This document shows positions 12,901 through 23,664 of a DNA stretch of 64,000 bases, in pieces; positions within the stretch are counted from its first letter, which is position 1, and every line of letters starts with the position of its first letter. The DNA is from Ceratothoa steindachneri (taxonomy: Eukaryota; Arthropoda; Malacostraca; Isopoda; Cymothoidae). Made by a program: the position numbers and the translations under genes. The stretch spans positions 48,941,206 through 49,005,205 of the forward strand of contig OZ018330.1 in assembly GCA_963969495.1 (NCBI GenBank), read 5' to 3'. A model generated the notes under the pieces. That model was given only the letters and a program-made list of their open reading frames with translations, was not told the origin of the DNA and searched no databases.

Positions 12901-15706
12901 CCGGTCAAACATTGGCATGACATCACCTTCACTGCTGATGAGACTGAAGACCATGATCATGGCAGGAAAGTTCCTCTACATAACTCTTGTCACATCCATG
13001 GGTGCCACAGTGAGCAGCTACCTGTTGTTCTTAGAGTTAATCTTCTGGTCTTGGCAGAAATAATTCTTGTCAGAGAAGAATCACAGCATGTGTCTGGCTC
13101 CAATAGGTATTTGAACTTTTTGATCAGCTTCTTGGTGTACTTATGTCATTTTAATGCATCTCCTTGGTAGAAATTGTATGAAAAGTAGTGAATGTCCTTA
13201 TGCACCACCAGTTTGATGAGCTTTTCATCCACACCTTTTCTCCCTTGAAATGACATGCATTGACTTTCTGGGATCATTGTCGATAATTTCTTTGATTTCA
13301 GCAACTGATTCCAGCATTAGTAGTTGTCATCTCATAGTCAAATCCCGAATCTTCTAGCTACTTTTTGACCCTTTTCACTACCATTCTGCTGATATTGAGG
13401 AACTCTAAAATCTTGTTTGCCTTCCAGCATGGACTCCAAAGAGGACTCATGCCTCTTTCACAAATTGAAGGTGGGAGGGGTGGGGTCAAAAATTTTCCAT
13501 AGTCAATTATTCTGCCAAAAATGGCTAATGCTTTTAAGAAGAAAAAATCTGACAATGAAGGAAAAAAAAATATGAGCAAAATTGCAAACAAATACCATCC
13601 CCACCCTGTAAGTGAAAATCATTTCTAAGCCAATGCTTATAATGACTTAATGAAGTCTTGTTGTAAAAGAAGTGAAAATTCTGGTTGCCACTTGGTTATC
13701 AAATGAAATGTAAGAAATGTAATGGTTGATAACTTAAAGAACAGCTATTTTCACTAGAGACTAATTCATCCTATCTCATATAACATACATATGATACAGA
13801 CAAAAAAAAAACAATACTATGCCTCACTTTGGACACATACATGACCTTGTAACATGCAACCAAAACCTGCAACAAGACCTAAAAAAATGCACTGTATGTA
13901 CTTACTGGTTCCAACAGGAGAATAAAAACATACCACACCATAAATTCATCCATTTATGAGTTAACTATGATTTCCCAGCTTGGCATGGAATGCTGACAAA
14001 CTCCAACTCACATAAAACTCTGCATACTCATATAATGTACCCAATCAACCCCAATAAATCACCTTTACACAAATAAAATACTCCCCATTGACATGTACCT
14101 AAATATGTTGTGCCCAATTCTATACAAGAAAAGACAATTACTCACACGCAAACCCACAAATACCCAGGAATAAGAAGTCTGCAGCCTCAGTTCACTCCCT
14201 CATTTTCTCCTCTCTACTCACATGTTAACCACAGTAGAGACAGCACACACACACATACAGATTGTTACACACTACCTCCCAACAATACAGTACAATAGAC
14301 ACAACTGTCCGAAATAGGCAAGGTCATGCAATTTTCCATTTCTCAGAAAAAAAAATTTTTTGGCATAGAAAAAAACAAAAGAAAAATATGGCAAGGTCAG
14401 TATATATTAATTCTTCAAAAATATTATTATAATATAAAAAGTTGACTACCAAAGCACTATGTATATTTTGATAAAAAGCAGTTATATTTTCAATTTTTTA
14501 TTCTTGTCGATCCTCCTTTACCTAACCTGAATATAACTACAAGGGGCGGTCAATAAGTTTTGCAAATCGGTAGGGCAAAACAGAGGAAGGGGGATGGCCA
14601 TTTTTGGGGGTGTTAGGACAAGTTATGACAAGTCAGGACCTGCAGCCGCACACTCCTGCCTCGTCTATTTAAGAAGCAGTAGCTGATCGCAGATCGTCAG
14701 TCACAAAACTTTCAACAATGAAGAAGGTTGAGCCCCATTCAGTGATAAATTTTTGACCAAGGAAGGCAAGAATCCAAAAGAGATCCATGAACGCATGGTT
14801 GCAGTGTGCACCAACACCGCCCCTTCCTATGCAACCATTGCTCGCTGAAATAGGAAGTTCCACCATGGTCATGAGTCCCTTGAAGATGACCCCCATCCAG
14901 GATGCCCATCAGATGTGACCAACGAGGACAATGTGGCCCGTGTGGAGAGGAGGATCCTTGAAAATCGACGGGTAAAGGTCGAAGAAATCGATAACTTGGA
15001 ATATCACATGGAAGTGCTATCAGCATCATCCACAACAATTTGCCCATGACCAAGGTCTCTGCCCATTGGGTTCCTAGAAACCTCACGCCCCATGATCGAC
15101 TTCAACGCCATCAAAGTCCGCAAGGCCAGAGTTGCACAAGCTGCCCTGCATGAATGCGGATTCGAGGAGCACAACCATCCCCCCTACAATCCAGATCTGG
15201 CCCCTAGCAACTACTTTTTATTCCACCAGCTCAAGGCTGCACTGTGTGGATGCCAGTTTGGGGATGATGAAGATGTCCAGCTTGCCATCCAGGAGTGGAT
15301 TAAACAGCAGTGAGGAGATTTCTGGTTGTCGGGAATTCGAAGCCTCAGGGACAAGTGGCGCAGGTGCATTGAAGTTGAGGGTAGTTATATGAAAAATAAT
15401 AAAACACTTTTCCTCATATCCGGTTTCCTTATATCCGAATTGCAAAACTTATTGACTGCCCCTCATAATAGGCGAAAGGCCAATAGGCCATTTTCCCCCA
15501 AATATATACTATAATGACTATGGAGCAATCGTGTTTACTAATCCAACATGAATATTTTTTAAATAATTAAGTGGCCAACTTACCAGTTGATGCAATAAAC
15601 ATATCCCCTGGTCTTGTTCTTGCATACCGCATACTTAATGCAACAGCAGAATTTTGAACTGTTAGTGTAATTAAACTAAGATACTTTAGTTTAATGTCAT
15701 TATCAA
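9265..15706 (-). CDS. UDP-sugar (UDP-GlcNAc/UDP-Gal) transporter, SLC35A2/A3-like; 5' end missing
   Basis: This multi-pass Golgi nucleotide-sugar/UMP antiporter would supply UDP-N-acetylglucosamine or UDP-galactose for glycosylation. Four minus-strand exons (15706-15584, 10453-10380, 10168-10028, 9906-9265) join in frame with GT/AG borders and give about 326 residues, the family's usual length. Family hallmarks in order are [75 protein letters not shown] and [18 protein letters not shown]. All are strongly conserved in SLC35A1-A3; the [12 protein letters not shown] and QNNLLYV blocks point to A2/A3 rather than the CMP-sialic acid carrier A1. The predicted exons show no frameshift or stop. The first codons and start must lie upstream of 15706. 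Substrate choice between UDP-GlcNAc and UDP-Gal cannot be decided here. Confidence 0.92.
10028..10168 (-). CDS. SLC35A-like exon (141 bp)
   Basis: It has acceptor 'gtttttcag' and donor 'gtattg'. Its 47 codons are in phase 0 at both ends. They contain [20 protein letters not shown] and end in NLDAATYQ, the most conserved stretch of the family. The preceding residues ([11 protein letters not shown]) replace the loop that is variable among paralogues. Confidence 0.95.
10380..10453 (-). CDS. SLC35A-like exon (74 bp)
   Basis: It has acceptor 'attctttttag' and donor 'gtttgt'. It reads [19 protein letters not shown] after the completed Ala codon, corresponding to the second transmembrane helix. It ends in phase 0 after Gln. 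The donor fits the consensus weakly beyond GT. Confidence 0.93.
11067..11175 (-). other. Candidate orphan exon of an unknown membrane protein
   Basis: A minus-strand open stretch reads [19 protein letters not shown] and then a hydrophobic run [18 protein letters not shown] that could be a membrane helix. 'cttttttag' precedes 11175 and 'gtaacc' follows 11067. It lies inside the large SLC35A-like intron but its phases (needs 2 nt before, ends in phase 0) do not fit that gene. I do not recognise the protein. It could be chance or a relic. Confidence 0.25.
12461..13608 (-). mobile_element. Decayed IS630/Tc1/mariner transposon with both terminal repeats
   Basis: The ends are 18-bp inverted repeats, 'cagagtggggatggtatt' at 12461 and its complement at 13591-13608 with one mismatch. 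Both are flanked by the dinucleotide TA, the duplicated target of this superfamily. Minus-strand frames between them keep transposase pieces: an N-terminal helix-turn-helix part with [19 protein letters not shown] at about 13.4 kb, and near 12.75 kb [20 protein letters not shown], which contains the third catalytic Asp region (NSPDxNPLxF). Many stops and shifts make it dead. It sits in the SLC35A-like intron, in the same strand sense as the gene. Confidence 0.85.
13609..14537. other. Intron sequence
   Basis: AT-rich sequence between two mariner insertions, inside the 5.1-kb intron. The plus-strand frame at 14110-14298 is threonine/histidine-rich and not conserved. I see nothing else. Confidence 0.5.
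14540..15465 (+). mobile_element. Mariner deletion derivative (copy 1, 926 bp)
   Basis: The inverted ends share 'gtcaataagttttgcaa' and TA flanks both sides (14538-39 and 15466-67). Plus-strand frames give the N-terminal DNA-binding region (ATIA, then [19 protein letters not shown]) and the C-terminal part ([16 protein letters not shown]). The middle of the transposase is missing: the region coding WVPRNLTP runs directly into [13 protein letters not shown], so the first two catalytic Asp residues are gone. The third (normally SDY) reads SNY. It could only move with help from another transposase. It lies in the SLC35A-like intron, about 120 bp downstream of exon 15706-15584. Confidence 0.93.
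15584..15706 (-). CDS. SLC35A-like exon (first one found)
   Basis: The acceptor 'tttttttcag' precedes 15706 and the donor 'gtaagt' follows 15584. The exon opens with 2 nt finishing a codon and closes with 1 nt (G), which pairs with the CG at the start of the next exon to make Ala. It encodes [19 protein letters not shown] and then the [10 protein letters not shown] motif, the first transmembrane helix and loop of the family. The initiator Met lies in an exon further upstream that I could not place. Confidence 0.93.
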
Positions 15707-18700
15707 CTGAAAAAAAATATTAACAAGTTCAATAATTAGTAGTACCCTATTATATTCAATATCAGTTGAATATGTTTGTACCGTCTCAACAATCCTATCC
15801 GACTAAATATTTGTCTGATTATAAAATATATTTCTCCACTTTTCCAACAAGTAATGTAACAACTCTTTAAATTTAGTGGTATATACAGCAAAAATGATAA
15901 CAATATAACTAATTAATGTTCTGTTTCAGATTGAAACAAAATACTGGATATCATCATCTTTGGAAAAAAATATGCAATAATTCCTATGCTTTTTTTCACA
16001 CTAAAATGAATCACTATTGGTTGAGTTAAAAGAATTAGGAACTTTCAGAGAAAGCACTAATGGAATATCGAATATCTACTACATCACACTAACTATTCAG
16101 AAAAAGTACACATAAAATAAAGTTAAGATCTCATAATTTAAAATGAATTAGGCAAAAAGCATAGGGCATCTTGAACAGACATCATTTAGAAAGATACTCT
16201 GGAAATTAATTAATGATCAATGAAAATTTCTGATCTCAAAAGTGACCAATGACAATGGGAAATGGCTAAAAAAATTGGTAGTGAAAGCTTTAGTTAGGTA
16301 GGAAAAAGATGGCTGATTGAGTCAATAATTTGACAACTAAATAAATTAAGTCTAAAATAAACTCTTACTATATAAATATATTATGAAAATGAATATAGTG
16401 AAATCTGGATGAAATGAGGACTCAATTAATCATCAAACAAACCACATTAAGATGAATGATTTCAAGTCTTATGATCAACTAATTAAATCTTAAACTCTTT
16501 CAAAATAAATACATTAAGAAAACTAGTTAAATCTAGACTAAAAATGGGGCTAAATAAATAATAATCAAGCACATATTTCACTAAGATGAAAAAAATATCC
16601 TATGCTGGAAGAATAAAATTCAACCTCCAAGGGTTGAGTTTTAGACAAGATATTACCTAGAAAGAGAAACCTCTCTCTTTTCTTCAGTCTACTAATGATG
16701 CTATCCACTATTTAACTAGCAGATGTATAATTACCTTTAGCATTCCCCATAGTCGATGAAGAAACAAAATCAGTACAAAGTTATAAAAATTATATACTAC
16801 CTGGAATATAAATAATTATGGCTAACTTTTAAAAATTATTTCTCATAATTTCAAAATGAACTTAGTTCTGCTTCTTAATGAAATATCAAATAAAAATAGA
16901 TATAGGAAAATAAGCTTTGATATGCCTGCAAAAAATATTTTAATCTAACATGGTTTATTGTTGAAAAAAATATACTGACTTCAAAAACTAAAGGTTAAAT
17001 GACTAGCCAAGTCAAACACTGATGAACAAAAATGTTATGAAGCTATCTACTCAAATCTAAAATGTGAACAAATATAATTTAAGCAAACAAACAAATACCC
17101 TCATACAGTACTAATAAAAAATTAGCAATTTTAACACAGGTTCAGAAATGGACCATAAACAAGTACTTATACAGCCTCAAAACATGTCATCCAGCCATAA
17201 TTCACTGTAGAAATGGTATAAAAGGCTGTACAGCCGATGAAATCTTACTCTGGCATAGTCAACACATCAAACATGCAAATAGAGCCAAAAGAGACAAATA
17301 TTCAACCATTCTATTAAACAGAGGTCAATTCCAAATGTCAAAAATCTTGCTGCCTTTTTGCACATCTTATTTTATGTTTTTATTTGTTGTTGTTCCTTTT
17401 TTTAGATTGTGTCTTAGCCTTTGTTGCTTTTTTATCTTTATTTTTTATTTGCATGCTATTTGTTTTTTAATCTAGCCTAGTATTAGGCTGCATTGTGAGT
17501 ACAGCGACTTTTACCCTAGTAGGCAGTCGCCAGATGGGCTTTTAAAATTTTTAAAAATCACGCTTATTTGGAAAATAAATGTTTGTGCTATGATCTTTAA
17601 TAGGTCCTAGATTTAAGATTTATATCCTAAAAAAAAAAAAATAAAAAAAAAATAAACAGTGGACCCCAATATCATACTGATATAACTTCTTACTCAGCTA
17701 TCTGTTGCTTCAATGGTCACTCAACCCAATTCTTTTTCAGCTATGGGTCCAGATAAAGTACATCCATAATTTTTAAAAGTATTTATTAACCAGTTATCAT
17801 GTAAGTGGCAACATCTATCCCTTACATTGTGGATAATATCGCTTGCCAGATAATGAAATGAACATAAAGATTATTAGAAGCACAATTTTTAGCAAGCCCA
17901 AAGGCAACAATGGCCAGGCTTCATTGGGGGAAGGTATCAGGTAGTATTATGTTTTGACACCAACCAGTGATCAAAAAACCTTTTGTGGTTCTACAGGCCT
18001 GGCAGAACTATTATTGATTTTCCAAAATTTGACTTTTTCTACAAAAAAAGTCAGGGAAACCAATTTCATTGATTGCAAATGGATTTATTTTATGCACCAA
18101 CACTGAGCAACTATTTAACTTTTATTTTCAAGTCTTAAGTTACTTTGTAAGTATAATTAGAGGAACAATACTGTTCATGCAAATATAAAGCTAACTCAAT
18201 GGTAAGCCTAAAAATATCAGAAAAATACATTTTATGACCAAAAGATTGTGGTAGAGATATTCTGAATATTTAACTTTACTTTTGGTATTGCTACTACATC
18301 TTCATTCAGGACTAAAAAAAGTTTACTAATATTAACATTTGTTAAATTTTGGAATATGCTCGCCATCAATATTGGTGGGCGCTTTGTTATAAATATCTCT
18401 TATTTTTTTTAAATATGCAAATGTTATATAGACTATATTGTAGATATACTCTATATAGCACTTTCACTACTTAATGCGGGCAAATTTTTAATTATGATGT
18501 TAGGATGAAAAATTGATTGCCCACCATCTTGGAAGCAACATTGTTAGTTGAAATCATATCATATTGTATTATATATCATTTTAAAGGGATTTTTTTTTCT
18601 GAATTAAAATATGATATGGACATTTCATATTAATCAATTTTAAAGAAAATATGATTGATTTAAATAGTATTCAGGGGTGAGGCTTATATGTCTAAAGTCA

Positions 18701-19699
18701 TGCAACGTGGTAGAAAAACTGTTGGACCTATGAAAGCCTAAAAGTGGGCACAAGTATTAATCACAGAAATAATATACTATGTAGTAATAATGAACCCATG
18801 AGAATAGAGCGAAATACTTATAGTATAAGTGTAAGTAATTATATGTATTTTGCTTGAGGCGGGAAGAATGAATTTGAGACATTCACACAGCAACAAACTA
18901 TGCACATGAACACACACAGTAAGGGAAACGCACCTTGGTGGTTCCCATAGCCCTGATAGGTCAGCTGTTTAAAAAAGCTAGGGAGCAGTTACAGAACAGA
19001 AAACATGATAGTAGCAGCTATTATCTAATAATGAAGAATTGCAAAATGCAAAGTCACATCTTTGGTATTTTGGCAAAACAAATCTCTATTTCCATGGACA
19101 CGAATTAACAGGGAGTGGAATAGGCTCCACCCAAATAACATTATTGGATAATAATAGGCCACACCCAATGTTTCCAACACAAATATATACCGCCAAACTC
19201 TCACACACATAAGGAAGAAAGAGGACAGAATGATTGAGAAAGGAGAAAGAAAAGATTCCATCAAAAGTCAGTAAGAGCCAGGGAGTCAGAGAGACGTCAT
19301 GAAGTAATAGGCATGCTTGAACACACTACACACCTGTCTCAAATTCTTGTTATGCTGAAGCTATCCAAGTTTTACGACCTAATAAAGAATTAAGAAATTC
19401 CTCCATTTGTGATTTTCATGCGACAGATAATCCATATTGATCCTTTAAGCCCACCATACCTAATCTCAAGCCTCAGTCAAGCGAATTTTTCTCTATTCTG
19501 AAGCTTACCCCGTTCTTCACCGTTAAAATAAAAAAGTCATTGAATCCTCTACCACAAGTCCACAAGAATACTTGTACACATTTATTAACCTGCGAGCACT
19601 GTCCATAACTGTTTCTCCATTTATTAACTTGAAGAGTAGCTAGAAGACTAGAGGCTTAATGACAGCTGGCAATCACCTTTGAATTTGAATCTAATGACT
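15707..19699. other. AT-rich stretch upstream of the first SLC35A-like exon found
   Basis: This is intron or 5' flank of the transporter gene. No exon with an initiator ATG could be identified. It contains one retrotransposon tail fragment (17340-17550). Otherwise I see no coding signal, and the 79-codon frame at 19025-19264 has no motif. Confidence 0.45.
17340..17550 (+). mobile_element. 5'-truncated 3' tail of an I-like retrotransposon
   Basis: The plus strand here resembles the complement of 30160-30300, the 3' end of element B. Shared landmarks in order are a T-rich stretch, 'agcctagtattaggctg', 'gcgactt' and 'ggcagtcgccagat', followed by an A/T-rich end. Only the 3' untranslated region is present, the common result of incomplete reverse transcription. 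Confidence 0.65.
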
Positions 19700-19714
19700 G
19701 ATGAATACTATAAT
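19700..19714. repeat. Left target-site duplication of element A
   Basis: 'gatgaatactataat' is repeated exactly at 26116-26130. The flanking bases differ, so the duplication is 15 bp. Confidence 0.93.
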
Positions 19715-19997
19715 GAATGAATAGTGCATTGAAAATTTAAAAGCTGCGTAGCCCAGATGGACTATCTCGCAGCCAAATTCACTTATTGGCAGTGAATTTA
19801 AAATTATTATTTTTAAAATATTGCCATATTAAAATACATAAAAAAGCAGAAATGTCCTTGGGACCAAAATTAGTTTAATAGGCAATATTAAGTCAGTTGA
19901 GTTAAAATCTTTTAACAAAAAATAGACTATTAAAAAATTCAACAAAATGTAAAAACATAAACTATGAATAGATCAACAATAAATATATAAAACTATT

Positions 19998-21180
19998 TTA
20001 AATTTTGTTTAAAAGATTGCTTTCTTTTAGGAAGGTTAGTATCCTAGTCACGTCAAAGAAGCAATGGGTCTCAGAAAAGATGCCCCGCAGAGCCTGCTGG
20101 GGGGCCATCTCTCTGGTAATGAAGGGAAAAGTCGTCCTTCTGAGATTCCTTAGCAATGGGCATTCTACAAATATATGGAGGACAGATATTTGTACCCCAC
20201 ACAGAATGCACATAGGTGGGGGCAGCCCACTCATTAAATGCTCATGGGTGAGCCGGCAATGGCCTATCCTCAGACGGACAAGCGCAACCTCCATTTTACG
20301 ATGTCTAGTTGTACGTGGCCATGGGTGAACGGAGGGTTTTATGGAGTGGAGCTTGGTGGGAGGGAGCTCACTCCACCTCTTCTGCCATAGGCCGACCACG
20401 TATTCATTGATCAGAGGATAGGCATCGCAGAGTAGGACTGGGGCCACTGGAGCTGTTTCCAGTGATGCTGCTTCTTTGGCTGCAGCATCTGCCCTCTCAT
20501 TGCCTGGGATGCCCACGTGACTAGGCACCCAGCAAAAGGATATCTCGTGGATGGGCGATAGTCGTAGGAGCCACCGCTGGATCTTGGAAACCAACGGATG
20601 GCTCGAACCAACATCACCCAACATTTGAAGCGAACTAAGGGAGTCTGTAAAGATAGTATGGGAACCAGATGGCCTGCCAGCTATGATAGTCAGTGCCGCC
20701 ATCATAGCAACGAGTTCCGCTGTGAATGCGGAAGCTGCGTTTGGCAGGCGGACCAATGCTGTCTCAGATGGAAAGACAGCAGCTTCTCCAACTCTGTCCG
20801 GTGACTTGGACCCATCGGTGAACACAAAAGTGCTATGCCGATGTTGAGAGGAGTGGTCGCCATACATGGCTCTCAATACTACAGGCAGGTGGTGATCCTT
20901 GGGCCTATCAGCTAGTTCCCTACATACCATTACAGGTGGTATGAGCCACGGGGGGGTCTTTGGCATGGTAAAGGGAATCACTGAGAACTCCCTTAGTTGC
21001 GCAGTGTGCTCGGCCATACGCAGAGCAAAGGGGCGAGCCAGAGATGGAGATCTATCGTATGAGGCCACTGTCCGTGTATTGAACATGCACTCATACACCG
21101 GCGTCTGCGGCAGTTGCTCAAGTCTAAGGAGGTAGTTTAAATTAGACTTGAGCCTGTGATAGGGAAGGGGGAGAACCCCT
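19998..21180 (-). pseudogene. Element A ORF2, C-terminal part: RNase H and Cys/His tail
   Basis: After the frame break at about 21.17 kb the frame continues through LEQLPQTPVYECMF into an RNase H type I domain. The acidic residues are visible in TDGSKSP, AELVAMM, IFTDSLSSLQML and NERADAAAK, and WVPSHVGIPGNE is the usual signature. Beyond it a zinc-binding-like tail reads LTHEHLMSG, CILCG and HIFVECP, typical of ORF2 C-termini in this superfamily. The stop is at 20000-19998. RNase H would degrade the RNA strand after first-strand synthesis. This part is undamaged but cut off from its normal start by the upstream lesion. Confidence 0.9.
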
Positions 21181-23662
21181 GGTTACGCACAGTATTTAGT
21201 TTTTCGAGAATGGATGGCGAGGCAGAGGAGTACACCTGTGATCCATAGTCTAGCTTTGATTGGACCAATGCTAGATACAGGAGCCACAGGGTACGTCGAT
21301 CACTTCCCCAAGAAGTGTGAGACAACAGTTTCATTATGTCCATTCTCTTTAAACAAGACCTTTTCAAGGCGTCCACATGGTGCCGGAAAGAAAGCCTTGA
21401 ATCAAATATGACCCCCAGATATTTGAAATGGGGCTCAAAATCTATAGGCACACCATATAGCGACAAATGATGGGGGTCCCATGTCACTAACTTATGCCCA
21501 TAAAAGTGAACAGCCTTGGTCTTTACTACGGAAAAGCGGAAACCCTTGGAGGAAGCATTTTTAGCTACAGTGCTTATAGCTCGCTGTAGCTTACGGACGA
21601 TAAATGGGAGTCTGGGCGAAGAACAAATGAGCGCCAGATCATCCACATATAACGTCGACGAAATCTCGGGAGGGAGATTTCTAACAATGCTATTAATGGC
21701 CACAGAGAAGCAGGTGACACTGAGGATACTTCCCTGTGGCACACCCTCAACTTGGTCCATGGGCTCCGATAAGGTGCCTCCAACCCTTACGCGTAGTGTG
21801 CGTCGCATCAGAAATTGCTCGACAAACCTGGGGAGGTAACCCCGCAGGCCCCAATCATGGAGTTGTTTAAGAATACCACGCCTCCAGGTGGTATCGTATG
21901 CTTTCTCAATATCAAAGAAGACAGCGATGGCGTGCTGCTTCTTTGAAAAAGCATTTCTTACGAGTGACTCCATTCGGACAAGCAGGTCTGTCGTACTCTG
22001 CTTTTTCCTGAACCCTGATTGAGAAGGAGATATGAGATTTTGAGTCTCCAAAAACCAGACGAGTCTGAAATTGACCATTCTCTCAAACACTTTACATGGA
22101 CAACTGGTAAGAGCAATGGGAGCAATGGGGCGGTAATGGGTGGGCTCCGTCCCGTCCTTTCCTGGTTTGCGGAATGGAAGGACTATGGCCTCTCTCCACA
22201 TGGAAGGGAAGCGGCCCTTGATCCAAATCCAGTTGTAAATGTCCAGTAAATGAGAGAGAAGGGATGGATGCATATTCCTAATCATATCATAGGAAATGCC
22301 ATCCGATCCGGGGGCAGTGGATCTACAGTGCTTCAGTGCATTATGGAGCTCATGGATAGAGAAGAGTCGGTTGTAAGACTCGTTATCCATGTTAGGCTCC
22401 ATAAAGTTGAGCGGTTGCTGCTCCTGTTGGAGCCTAAAGCACTGGAATTGCATCTCATAATTATCTGGGCTTGAGATGCTAGCAAATGATCTGGCTAAGA
22501 CATTGGAAATATGGGACAAGTCCCCCAACAATTCTCCAGCTTGGACAATGTTGGGAGCTGTAAAGCCATTGGATTTGCCCAATAGCTTTTTGACCCTTTT
22601 CCACACTTTGTCTATAGGCGTTTGCCAACTTATGGACGCGATGTAACCTTCCAACGAGGTCTTTCGAGCCTGTCGAAGGATGCGTCGCCGTGCTGCCCTT
22701 GCTCTGTTACGAGCAATTTTATTTACCATCGTAGGGGAGCGATGGTAACGTCGGCAAGCCATTTTACATTCAGTCACGGCTCTCGAGCATTCAGCCGACC
22801 ACCAGGGAACTTGTGGTCCGCGAGCGGTTGAGCCGGAGAGCGGGATGGAGGAGTTAGCCGCTTTATTGACGTGGACTAGGAGGTCATCGATAGCCACGTC
22901 AATATCTTCATGAGGGAAGGACCCGTCATGGCTCGAGAGGTGCCTGAATTTAGGCCAGTTTGCTTTTTTTGCATTCCATTTTTTACTAGGTGGTGTAGGG
23001 GGGCCACCTGTACATGGCGCTATAATAATGGGGAAGTGATCGCTGCCTCGCAAGTCAGGATCCACTGCCCAGTCAAAATCAGCTCTACAGCTTGGTGAAC
23101 AGAGGGACAAGTCTACGCATGTAGAGCTGCTCGTCTGGATGTGAAATGATGTATGGCTGCCATCGTTTAGAAGGCAGACATCATTTTCGCCCAGAAATTT
23201 CTCAATCATGTTTCTCCTAGGGTTCTTATCATGGTCCCCCCAAAGGGGGTGTCGAGCATTAAAATCCCCAATCAATAGAAAGGGGGGAGGGAGCTGTTTA
23301 GTTACCTCTACTAGTTTTCTAGCTAGAGAGGCTGTGTCTTTTTCCTCACTAGGAGGGAGGTAAAGCGAGCAGACCGTATAGTGGCGATGGGAGAACAAGC
23401 GGACAGCGACCGCCTGCAGGTCTGTTGCAAGGTCGATCTGGTTTTGGGGAACCCTGCTGTTGATGAGCACAGCAGAACCATGGATTGGTTCTATAGGGTT
23501 CTTATAGTATCCCACAAAACCAGGAATATTGGGTACACTACGAGCAACCAAGCAAGTTTCCTGTAAAGCTATACAATCAGGATTGTAGTCCTTAAACAGG
23601 AGCTTGAGTTCTTCCCACTTGGGGAAGAGACCTTGGATGTTCCAATGAATTATTGGATACAT
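21137..23662 (-). pseudogene. Element A ORF2: APE endonuclease and reverse transcriptase
   Basis: An open frame of 841 codons starts at the ATG at 23662, only 2 nt after the ORF1 stop. The endonuclease (about residues 1-225) shows HWNIQGLF at the start, LQETCL, LIGDFNARHPLWG and GSDHFPI. The reverse transcriptase (about 420-780) shows GSDGISYDMI, YRPIALTSC, FFDIEKAYDT, VPQGSILS and the catalytic YVDD (near 21.64 kb). After NTVRNQG the frame is lost: about 20 codons expected from related elements are missing and the reading frame shifts, giving a stop at 21137. The endonuclease would nick target DNA and the RT copy the RNA in place. Confidence 0.9.
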
Positions 23663-23664
23663 CC

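Noticed and set aside
12847..13170. 107-codon plus-strand frame
   Set aside because: It is the reverse shadow of the decayed mariner transposase on the minus strand.
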